36,594 bases of DNA from a virus. The notes under the pieces are model-generated. The model did not search any database and was not told the origin of the DNA. It saw only the letters and a list, made by a program, of their open reading frames with translations. Below are positions 30,606 to 36,474 of the stretch, piece after piece (the stretch's first letter is position 1; each line of letters starts with the position of its first letter). The stretch is from positions 1 through 36,594 of IMG/VR virus record IMGVR_UViG_3300003873_000059, one strand, 5' to 3'. The translations under genes and the position numbers were made by a program.

Positions 30606-31645
30606 GACACTTCTAGCACTTCGTCAAATTCATCTAGCAGTGGATATGTAAAAGCCTTTTCGAAACGATCAACAATATAAGATTGAACAGTTTTACCCTT
30701 CTGAGAACGCAGTATATTCCTAGAATTTATTACTGAATGCGACGTGTAAAAAACAACAGCTTTTTTGAAATATCCTTTGGCATTACAAAGAAATCGCCGG
30801 CGGGATTTCTTGCTCATGTTAGTTCGATCAATGATAATGTTCTTCTTTTCACGAACAGCTTGTCGAAATTCCTTCATCATCTGTGCTTCCACTTCTTTCA
30901 TATTGGCAGACTTCCATTTAGCATTGTAGTTCTTGCCGGGCAGTTGTTCGATGATATTGTCAGACGAAATCACCACATAATCTGGATAGTTTGAAGAAAA
31001 ACTAGATTTACCACACCCTGGGGGTCCAATCAGCACCATCAGAGAAGGTTCATCTTTCTGTACTGGTTCTCGATCGGTGGTAAAATCACGATATTTGGTA
31101 TAATCATGTTTGTCTGTTGGAAATTCTGAAATTCGACCTTGTGTGTCAGCTTCAGCTAACATAGAAAGATGACGTAGAAAACAACTATCACCAGCAAATG
31201 CGGTCTTAATCCATTCATCCTTAGATTTCAGCTTATTGTTCTGCCATCCATATAGCATGGAATGATTAGCTGCAAGTTTGGCTATGTGATTGATTTGATA
31301 CTGGTCAAACACATCTCGATAACTTTCAAGAATAGACAATCCTCGATAGAACGAAACACCTTCGTGAGAATTGAACGACACATAGTGTTTTAGCCCGTTC
31401 TTCTCTTTTACTTCTCGGCAGAAAGGCTTGCCTACGTCATGTATCAATGCTGCCATCTGTACTTCTATCGGAAAATTATTCTGAACGGAATAATTGAAAA
31501 CTAGCAGAGTGTGGGTGAACACATCTCCTTCACAGTGATATGGATTTAATTCCTGCGATGAATAATTGTGATCAGACTGTTTCATCTGTCTAACAGTGCC
31601 AGCACATTTGCTCTGGAATCGACTTATCATTTCAAACGGGGTCAT
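30602..31645 (-). CDS. HD-Pnk: HD phosphoesterase fused to polynucleotide kinase
   Basis: 347 aa. Residues 35-175 form an HD domain: H69-D70 in 'AALIHDVGKPF', H94-E95, H128 and D167 are metal-ligand candidates. Residues 200-347 form a P-loop kinase: Walker A 'GPPGCGKSS' at 207-215, 'VISSDNI' and 'IIIDRTNMSKKSRRRF' (D-R-T-N, the phosphoryl-acceptor/lid region of T4 Pnk-like kinases). HD-Pnk enzymes such as the Runella one remove 2',3'-phosphates and phosphorylate 5'-OH ends. With Rnl1 and Rnl2 here it would mend tRNA cut by anticodon nucleases. T4 Pnk uses a different phosphatase, in the opposite domain order. Confidence 0.88.
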   Translation of the reverse strand: MTPFEMISRFQSKCAGTVRQMKQSDHNYSSQELNPYHCEGDVFTHTLLVFNYSVQNNFPIEVQMAALIHDVGKPFCREVKEKNGLKHYVSFNSHEGVSFYRGLSILESYRDVFDQYQINHIAKLAANHSMLYGWQNNKLKSKDEWIKTAFAGDSCFLRHLSMLAEADTQGRISEFPTDKHDYTKYRDFTTDREPVQKDEPSLMVLIGPPGCGKSSFSSNYPDYVVISSDNIIEQLPGKNYNAKWKSANMKEVEAQMMKEFRQAVREKKNIIIDRTNMSKKSRRRFLCNAKGYFKKAVVFYTSHSVINSRNILRSQKGKTVQSYIVDRFEKAFTYPLLDEFDEVLEVS

Positions 31646-31666
31646 AGTATCTCCTTCAATACGATA

Positions 31667-31695
31667 ATACTAAACTTATTCTACGCGTTTGTCAA
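31667..31695 (-). promoter_or_regulatory. Sigma70-like promoter for HD-Pnk
   Basis: TTGACA, 17 bp, TAGTAT, then AAGGAG and ATG 31645. It overlaps the last codons of the gene ending at 31676 and is identical in core to 19418-19446. Confidence 0.85.
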
Positions 31696-31969
31696 GCGCT
31701 TCTCTGACATATATAGAAAAGTCACAACCCTCGCCACCAAGTGCGGCGTAAAATATATCTATATTGTAGTATTCGACTAGAACATCGAACAAGGTATTCA
31801 TATCAAATTCAGACAAAAGCACCTTCTGCTGAAGAATAACTAGATTCCCATTTTTATCTGTATCGTAACTGATGGAATAGTCTTTGAAATAATATATAAC
31901 ATCTTTCCACTCGTCTGTATTTTCAGTGAGTCTACACGAAGGTATATTATAATCAAAAAGGGCTTTCAT
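31676..31969 (-). CDS. 97-aa hypothetical protein
   Basis: ATG 31969 with AGGAG inside the downstream arm of a 14-bp inverted repeat. Acidic protein rich in Tyr/Phe/Ile ('VIYYFKDYSISYD', 'VEYYNIDIFYAAL'). The final 'LDKRVE' is read from the HD-Pnk promoter. No family recognised. The leader suggests it is translated only from its own promoter. Confidence 0.7.
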   Translation of the reverse strand: MKALFDYNIPSCRLTENTDEWKDVIYYFKDYSISYDTDKNGNLVILQQKVLLSEFDMNTLFDVLVEYYNIDIFYAALGGEGCDFSIYVREALDKRVE

Positions 31970-31974
31970 AATTT

Positions 31975-32012
31975 GTTCTCCTCTTGATTGAATACTACAT
32001 CAAGAGGAGAAC
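31975..32012 (-). promoter_or_regulatory. 14-bp inverted repeat around the -10, covering the ribosome site
   Basis: Arms 31975-31988 and 31999-32012 are perfect, 10-nt loop. The upstream arm lies between -35 and -10, the downstream arm contains AGGAG. Only read-through RNA can form the hairpin. Confidence 0.75.
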
Positions 32013-32020
32013 ATTGTCAA
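31992..32020 (-). promoter_or_regulatory. Sigma70-like promoter for 31969 gene
   Basis: TTGACA, 17 bp, TAGTAT; overlaps the inverted repeat above. Confidence 0.8.
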
Positions 32021-32021
32021 G

Positions 32022-32339
32022 TTATTTCTTAGTGTTGAATGCTACTTCTGCGACTTTCTTCAAATCACGACCATGCTTTTCGATCGCACCAGCGAAATCT
32101 TTCTTTACAAATGTATTGTAATCTGCTTCCGACTGTTGTGCTGCAGAAACCAAAATTGTCTTGTCGGAATGACCCTGATGAATCAAACCCACCGCAACTC
32201 TATTCCACCATGATTCAAATGTTTCTTCTACTTTTTCGACCGCATCTTCAATCTTATCAATAATTGTTTCTTTGCCAGTTTCAGCCTTTTCTACTGGTTC
32301 TACTTCTACTTTCTTAGCTGGTGCTTTCTTAGCTGCCAT
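32022..32339 (-). CDS. 105-aa Lys/Glu-rich protein
   Basis: ATG 32339 chosen since AGGAG is 7 nt upstream; the ATG two codons earlier is too close. Residues 1-50 are low-complexity Lys/Ala/Glu ('MAAKKAPAKKVEVEPVEK'), rest helical with 'FESWWNRVAVGLIHQGHSD'. The basic start resembles histone-tail or nucleoid-binding segments, which is no more than a hint. Overlaps the RuvC-like gene. Confidence 0.7.
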   Translation of the reverse strand: MAAKKAPAKKVEVEPVEKAETGKETIIDKIEDAVEKVEETFESWWNRVAVGLIHQGHSDKTILVSAAQQSEADYNTFVKKDFAGAIEKHGRDLKKVAEVAFNTKK

Positions 32340-32904
32340 TTTCATTCTCCTGTGTTCTTAAAGTTTCTATTTTGTATTTAGCAAGATAATACGAATCAAC
32401 AATATCATCTATTGGCGATGGAATTCCTTTCCCTTTCTTGATACAAAAATGTTCCCACAAATCTACGCCAGTTTCGGATTCGAATTGTTCGATCATTTGT
32501 TGTTTCTTAGCATTACCTTTCCCTGTAGCAAATTTCTTCAATGATGTTGGTGCGATTAAATCAACATCAATTCCAAAATCTAGCAAAAACAACTTTAGGA
32601 CGCCGCCATTTTCGCCTATCTGGAACACCCGCCCAGAACCTCCAAAAGCGTAATCCTCTATCAGCACCTTCTCTACTTTGTGATGTACTAGAAAATTGCA
32701 AGTTGCCGCCGCTAGGTGTTGAAATCTTTTGGTTGGATTAGACGTAACACCAAGATTTTGAATGATCTCTATGTTTCCATAATGTGAGTCCAATCGTTTT
32801 GCTGATGGCATGGCTAGAAAATAACAGTTCTCAAATGTGAAATCCTTGTGATCAGTGACGCAAACACTCGGACTTCGCATAGAATAATCAATTCCAGCAA
32901 TCAA
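32329..32904 (-). CDS. RuvC-like Holliday junction nuclease
   Basis: 191 aa starting at TTG 32904. RNase H-fold acidic residues in RuvC order: D6 in 'IAGIDYSMRS', E83 in 'VLIEDYAFGG', and D166-D167/D170 in 'PIDDIVDSYYLA'. 'LKKFATGKGNAKKQQM' is the basic DNA-contact segment. Likely resolves recombination branches before packaging, taking the place of T4 endonuclease VII, which is unrelated in fold. The gene 49 homologue itself is not in this window. Confidence 0.82.
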   Translation of the reverse strand: MIAGIDYSMRSPSVCVTDHKDFTFENCYFLAMPSAKRLDSHYGNIEIIQNLGVTSNPTKRFQHLAAATCNFLVHHKVEKVLIEDYAFGGSGRVFQIGENGGVLKLFLLDFGIDVDLIAPTSLKKFATGKGNAKKQQMIEQFESETGVDLWEHFCIKKGKGIPSPIDDIVDSYYLAKYKIETLRTQENENGS

Positions 32905-33050
32905 ACTAATTCTTCAGTTTCTACATCAGCATTACCACAAAACGGGCAAAAGGAAATTTCAAATTTACTTTCATCTAATGAATCATCTGGAACGCATACT
33001 GAACTACCGTTACAGTAACAACATTCCACTAAAATTTTTGTTTCTTCCAT
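32901..33050 (-). CDS. 49-aa zinc-ribbon protein
   Basis: ATG 33050 with AAGGAG. Cys pattern 'ECCYCNG' and 'FCPFCGN' 22 residues apart makes a classic zinc ribbon, with acidic remainder. Its stop overlaps the TTG start of the RuvC-like gene. Function unknown. Confidence 0.7.
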   Translation of the reverse strand: MEETKILVECCYCNGSSVCVPDDSLDESKFEISFCPFCGNADVETEELV

Positions 33051-33091
33051 GTCTAAACTCCTTGAAGCTATTTAGCAGCAAGGATTTTGAT

Positions 33092-33337
33092 TCAGCCGAT
33101 GAAATTTGTCACTGAATCAACACGAAATGAGCGCCAGCCGTCCGCTTCCAAATCGAACACTCGAACAATGTTTTCTGGCTCGGGTGTAGAATTTGAACCT
33201 TCTGCTGTTTGTGCATCTTCTCGAATCAGATCAGGATTTCGTGTTCCGACTAGAACACGCTCGTCGCCGTTCACCTTGGTGAAATATACAGTACATGCTC
33301 CTTCTGATAATTTTTCTATCATTTCTTCTTTTTTCAT
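33092..33337 (-). CDS. 81-aa protein, DUF2693-like
   Basis: ATG 33337 is preceded by AAGGAG; the ATG at 33352 would include that site. The pattern 'LSEGACTVYFTKVNGDERVLVGTRNPDLI' followed by 'VVRVFDLEADGWRSFRVDSV' (here 'IVRVFDLEADGWRSF') is one I know from small SH3-like phage proteins of unknown role (DUF2693). It follows Rnl1 directly. Confidence 0.75.
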   Translation of the reverse strand: MKKEEMIEKLSEGACTVYFTKVNGDERVLVGTRNPDLIREDAQTAEGSNSTPEPENIVRVFDLEADGWRSFRVDSVTNFIG

Positions 33338-33348
33338 TCTATTCTCCT

Positions 33349-34467
33349 TCATATTTTGTCCACCAGTTCACCCCACTGCTTGAATCGCGCATCTTTCTTG
33401 ATGAAATAATCCAAGCTCTTCACTACGGAATTGTACGCATTATCCTTGCCATTATTGATCAGTGGAAAGATCAATCCAGAAAAAACATCAGGATGATTTT
33501 GAATATGTAAACCATACGACTTTCGATCTTCGAATTTGTTCGATTCATCGATGATATATTCTTTCACCTTCTCAATATGACCTTTCAGATCTACACCAAA
33601 GCGTTCTAATTCTTCTCGATCTGTCTGTTCCATATTAGGAGCAATATCATCCATAGACAATTCATGCTTCTCTAGAATCAATTGCGCTTTGATATGATCG
33701 AATTCAAACAAGCTCTTAACTCGATGACGCTTCACATACCAAGGAGATTTCATCTTCACTATACCAGTTTTTTCTAGCATGACAACTCGGCCTTCGATGC
33801 CTTCTGCTGTGCTAAGGAACTGTTCAATATCTTCCAAGGAAGTAATAGTCAAATGTTCTACCGCTTCTATCAAAGGAAAAGCGAAAACCAACGGGTGATC
33901 GCGAACGTAGAATAATTCGTCAGTAACATTATCACGAAGTCCAATCAAACGTAAGAAAGGCCGATCATAGTGAATAACAATGACACTTCCAGAGCATTTT
34001 GGGTCATGAAATTCGAACATTGGTGTGATATTTTCTAACACACAGTTCCACACAAAATCAACATATTGTTTACTTTCAATAGGGGACATTTCTGACAAAA
34101 ATTTCCAGACCGCATCATTGAAATCATCAGCCAAGCGTTTGGTTCCCCAGAAAATATTGTCATTACGAATCAATGGAGAAATTAGCGTGCCATCTAGTTT
34201 ATTCGTGACCCAGAGAATTTTCTCGTCTTTGATAAGATCAAACTGGGTTTCTTCTTTCTCATTCACATTGAAAAATTTTGCAAAAGTATTTCGAACAATT
34301 TCACCAGTTTCATTATCGTAAACTCGACCCCGACATTCTTTTGCCGCAGGATTCTTGAAAGTATCTGGAAATGCTACATTGTACTGATAGACGGTCACGT
34401 CACCTTTGTCGATGACACCAATTTCATCCATACCAGCAATGGCAGATTCAAATTCAGTTTTGTTCAT
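33349..34467 (-). CDS. 63: RNA ligase 1 (gp63 type)
   Basis: 372 aa (T4 Rnl1: 374 aa). It joins single-stranded RNA ends, in T4 at the broken anticodon loop of tRNA. Landmarks: 'AAKECRGRVYD' and 'TFAKFFNVNEKEET' (T4 'ECRGIMFE', 'EKFFNLNE'), motif I K90-L-D-G in 'VTNKLDGTL', 'IEGRVVMLEKTGIVKMKSPWYVKRH' for motifs IV and V. The start overlaps the preceding gene by 14 nt. Works with HD-Pnk at 30602. No tail-fibre attachment gene context is visible. Confidence 0.93.
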   Translation of the reverse strand: MNKTEFESAIAGMDEIGVIDKGDVTVYQYNVAFPDTFKNPAAKECRGRVYDNETGEIVRNTFAKFFNVNEKEETQFDLIKDEKILWVTNKLDGTLISPLIRNDNIFWGTKRLADDFNDAVWKFLSEMSPIESKQYVDFVWNCVLENITPMFEFHDPKCSGSVIVIHYDRPFLRLIGLRDNVTDELFYVRDHPLVFAFPLIEAVEHLTITSLEDIEQFLSTAEGIEGRVVMLEKTGIVKMKSPWYVKRHRVKSLFEFDHIKAQLILEKHELSMDDIAPNMEQTDREELERFGVDLKGHIEKVKEYIIDESNKFEDRKSYGLHIQNHPDVFSGLIFPLINNGKDNAYNSVVKSLDYFIKKDARFKQWGELVDKI

Positions 34468-34741
34468 TGATGAATTTCTCCCATTCTTCTGGATAGTATT
34501 TCTTGACCAGTTCTGGCGAGCAACGGTACAGCGTCTTATTTTCGATATGATGTTCTACCGTCAGTTTTTGATTGGTTTCGAGTATGATCCGACGCTCTTC
34601 TGCTGTATCTTCTGTGTCTGGATTGTGAATGCACGCACAATCGTACGAATGGTCCCAATAAAAATACAACTGATTATACTGTGGGTTACAAGTACAATTC
34701 TTTGGATTTCTTTTGTGGTTCGGATGAACTAAGTACGTCAT
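34454..34741 (-). CDS. 95-aa hypothetical protein with Cys-x-Cys pairs
   Basis: ATG 34741. 'CTCNP' (residue ~16) and 'CACIH' (~35) with nearby His may bind metal; rest polar helical ('EERRIILETNQKLTVEHHIENKTL'). Its end overlaps Rnl1, so it belongs to that operon. No family recognised. Confidence 0.65.
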   Translation of the reverse strand: MTYLVHPNHKRNPKNCTCNPQYNQLYFYWDHSYDCACIHNPDTEDTAEERRIILETNQKLTVEHHIENKTLYRCSPELVKKYYPEEWEKFINEQN

Positions 34742-34743
34742 AT

Positions 34744-34935
34744 CTACAAAATCTCTTTGGCGTAATTTTCGGCGGCCTTTTTACCAGTAAAATCCATCTC
34801 CAGACCAAGAGTAATTAGGCCAAGGGCAGTATCCGCCACCCACGCCCCCGGCAAATTTACGTCAGCAATTGGGGAGTAACGAGCCTCGTCAACATATACG
34901 TCATATATTTCTGTGCGATTGTTTGAAATAATCAT
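34744..34935 (-). CDS. 63-aa hypothetical protein
   Basis: ATG 34935 after AAGGAGATTTAATT, the shared leader. First gene of the Rnl1 operon. 'GAWVADTALGLITLGLEMDFTGK' is somewhat hydrophobic but not a membrane helix. No family recognised. Confidence 0.7.
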   Translation of the reverse strand: MIISNNRTEIYDVYVDEARYSPIADVNLPGAWVADTALGLITLGLEMDFTGKKAAENYAKEIL

Positions 34936-34970
34936 AATTAAATCTCCTTGTTTTCTCTTTCAATACAATA

Positions 34971-34999
34971 AGTCTAGACCCTTTTGCTCTGTTTGTCAA
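34971..34999 (-). promoter_or_regulatory. Sigma70-like promoter for Rnl1 operon
   Basis: TTGACA, 17 bp, TAGACT with shared leader. The -35 contains the TGA stop of the gene at 34996. Confidence 0.85.
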
Positions 35000-35277
35000 G
35001 CACTTTGTTCGCGCAATGCCTTCCGGTGTGAGATTGATGTTTTGCGAACTTCGACAATCACATCATCAAACGTAGGATAAACGTCCTTGTCGAACTCCGC
35101 GTAAATACACCCACCGCCGCTTCCTTGTGATCTGGATGATCTATTGGTTGGAAATGAGTTAAACCCAATCTGAGTCTCTGGTGGATGGTCAGCAAAGGCT
35201 TCATTCAAAAACTTTGATCTGGCTTTTGCTTTTGTGAGTGTTTCATAGTCGTCGATTGGCATTTTTGATTGGTTCAT
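34996..35277 (-). CDS. 93-aa hypothetical protein
   Basis: ATG 35277 overlaps the preceding stop. Basic N-terminus, Ser/Gly-rich middle ('RSSRSQGSGGG'), then 'DVIVEVRKT'. No family recognised. Stop embedded in the next -35. Confidence 0.65.
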   Translation of the reverse strand: MNQSKMPIDDYETLTKAKARSKFLNEAFADHPPETQIGFNSFPTNRSSRSQGSGGGCIYAEFDKDVYPTFDDVIVEVRKTSISHRKALREQSA

Positions 35278-35435
35278 AAGTACATCCCTTTATATTGGAG
35301 TTGCTCTATTAAATTTTCAAAATAATCTACTTTAGCGTTGGCTGCCGCCAAGGCCAGAACAGATACATCTTCGCGTTCGTACAATTCATCGAATTCAAAT
35401 ACAGCCTCAAGTAATTGTTGTTCTATTTTTTTCAT
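35274..35435 (-). CDS. 53-aa acidic helical protein
   Basis: ATG 35435 with AAGGAG. Strongly helical ('LLEAVFEFDELYEREDVSVLALAAANA'), ends overlapping the next gene (ATGA). Promoter at 35457-35485. Confidence 0.65.
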   Translation of the reverse strand: MKKIEQQLLEAVFEFDELYEREDVSVLALAAANAKVDYFENLIEQLQYKGMYL

Positions 35436-35456
35436 GACTTCTCCTTCAATAAGTTG

Positions 35457-35485
35457 AGTCTAGACTCTTTTTAGCACTTTGTCAA
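35457..35485 (-). promoter_or_regulatory. Sigma70-like promoter with palindromic -10
   Basis: TTGACA, 17 bp, TAGACT. The -10 is part of the 12-bp palindrome GAGTCTAGACTC (35456-35467). The -35 contains the TGA stop of the gene at 35482. Confidence 0.8.
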
Positions 35486-35742
35486 GAGAAAAGTTTTCGT
35501 TTCAGCCTAGCAAATATGCTCAATTTTGGTTCAAACAACTTCCCATAAAGGCACTGGGTTGGCTCACGTCTAGCATTAGCACAATCTGGATATTTCACTT
35601 GACGACCATAAACTGGATCAAAAGAAACAACTTTAATATCTGGATGACCACATTTAAGATATGATGGTGGAGGAGGAGAGTATTCCTCACCTAAATATAA
35701 TTTTGTCATATGTTCACACTTCATGCATTCATTCTGTTTCAT
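35482..35742 (-). CDS. 86-aa Cys-containing hypothetical protein
   Basis: ATG 35742 lies 14 nt inside the end of the previous gene. Five Cys ('CMKCEH', 'LKCGH', 'DCANARREPTQCL') suggest metal binding; a 'SPPPPSY' turn; basic C-terminus. No family recognised. Confidence 0.65.
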   Translation of the reverse strand: MKQNECMKCEHMTKLYLGEEYSPPPPSYLKCGHPDIKVVSFDPVYGRQVKYPDCANARREPTQCLYGKLFEPKLSIFARLKRKLFS

Positions 35743-35875
35743 ATTCTTCCAGTCGCTTCTTGAGTCGAATTAGATCATTGATGGTTCCAAATTTCTTTCT
35801 GTTCAAGTTGGTTGCCTTCTCGACCGCTTTCATCAAGCGTTTCATTTTATGCTTCTTAATTGTTTCAACGTCCAT
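35729..35875 (-). CDS. 48-aa basic helical protein
   Basis: ATG 35875 with TAGGAG. Lys/Arg-rich amphipathic helix sequence ('KKHKMKRLMKAVEKATNLNRKKFG'), possibly nucleic-acid binding. Ends overlapping the next gene. Confidence 0.6.
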   Translation of the reverse strand: MDVETIKKHKMKRLMKAVEKATNLNRKKFGTINDLIRLKKRLEEYETE

Positions 35876-35883
35876 TTTATCTC

Positions 35884-35994
35884 CTAATAGTTTGTTCTGC
35901 TAATCCCGAGCCCGTGATACTGAACAAGGCACAAAGCGGCAATTGTGAAGTAACACGCTGCGGTAAGACACACAATTTCCGAACGATTCGTAAT
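35884..35994 (-). CDS. Possible 36-aa membrane peptide with ATT or GTG start
   Basis: The frame between 35884 and 36009 contains a hydrophobic stretch ('VCLTAACYFTIAALCLVQY'). There is no ATG; GGGAG lies 4-5 nt before an ATT at 35994, and an in-frame GTG is at 35973. Real gene or chance is undecided. Confidence 0.35.
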   Translation of the reverse strand: MTNRSEIVCLTAACYFTIAALCLVQYHGLGISRTNY

Positions 35995-36009
35995 TGAACT
36001 CCCTTTGGT

Positions 36010-36087
36010 TTAATAATAGTCGAACACCAACTTGCCATCAACAATCTCTACAGATTCGGTCAAATCAATCCACTCTTCAAACTTCAA
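36010..36087 (-). CDS. Possible 25-aa peptide, TTG start
   Basis: Frame from TTG 36087 (or 36090) inside the end of the SLOG gene to TAA, sequence 'MKFEEWIDLTESVEIV' and on. GAGA is the only upstream ribosome hint. Protein-like composition, but short. Confidence 0.35.
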   Translation of the reverse strand: MKFEEWIDLTESVEIVDGKLVFDYY

Positions 36088-36412
36088 CAATGTTTATCTC
36101 CAGATTCAGTTTCTTTGCTTTATTTATAGAATCACCAGTGCCTTTGGATTTCCCGTCCCAGAGGGCAACAACACAATCACACGATTCAATAATTTTTGTA
36201 TTTCTTATTGGGCCGGCGGCACGCCCGTACTTTTTCCAATTTGCTTTAAATATTGTAATATGAATATTATTTTCTTTGGCGTATCGTTCTACCATTTTAT
36301 CCCCACCAGAACACCCCCCAGAAACAAGTTCAGAAATGGTGTATTTGTTCAATGTGTTGGACAACAATTCGTAGTCATCGACAGTACGTCCGCCAATAGC
36401 AGCAATAATCAT
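36077..36412 (-). CDS. DUF2493 / SLOG-family nucleotide-binding protein
   Basis: 111 aa. The SLOG (YspA/DprA-like Rossmann) pattern is clear: 'IAAIGGRTVDDYELLS', 'ELVSGGCSGGDKMVERYAKENNI', 'FKANWKKYGRAAGPIRNTKII', 'DCVVALWDGKSKGTGDSINKAKKL'. Such proteins bind nucleotides or derivatives; some SLOG members belong to anti-phage signalling, but the phage role is unknown. Translation is governed by a leader with a 14-bp inverted repeat over the ribosome site (36417-36464). It follows the probable nrdA end. Confidence 0.88.
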   Translation of the reverse strand: MIIAAIGGRTVDDYELLSNTLNKYTISELVSGGCSGGDKMVERYAKENNIHITIFKANWKKYGRAAGPIRNTKIIESCDCVVALWDGKSKGTGDSINKAKKLNLEINIVEV

Positions 36413-36416
36413 AAAA

Positions 36417-36464
36417 TTGTCTCCTTTCGACTCAATATAGAAATACTAAATCGAAAGGAGACAA
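36417..36464 (-). promoter_or_regulatory. 14-bp inverted repeat around the -10, covering the ribosome site
   Basis: Arms 36417-36430 and 36451-36464 are perfect, 20-nt loop with the -10. The downstream arm holds AAAGGAG. Same geometry as 31975-32012 but a different sequence. Confidence 0.75.
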
Positions 36465-36471
36465 AAGTCAA
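36443..36471 (-). promoter_or_regulatory. Sigma70-like promoter for the SLOG gene
   Basis: TTGACT, 17 bp, TAGTAT; the upstream hairpin arm fills the spacer. Confidence 0.7.
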
Positions 36472-36474
36472 TGC

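Noticed and set aside
33069-33075. CTAAATA on the minus strand before the 49-aa zinc ribbon
   Set aside because: About 18 nt from the ATG and followed by AAGGAG, unlike the other late boxes. It could be a late promoter with a leader, but I could not tell it from chance.
36121-36128. Perfect T4 late box TATAAATA on the minus strand
   Set aside because: It is inside the SLOG coding region and not near the start of a late gene; this phage's late units use CTAAATA.
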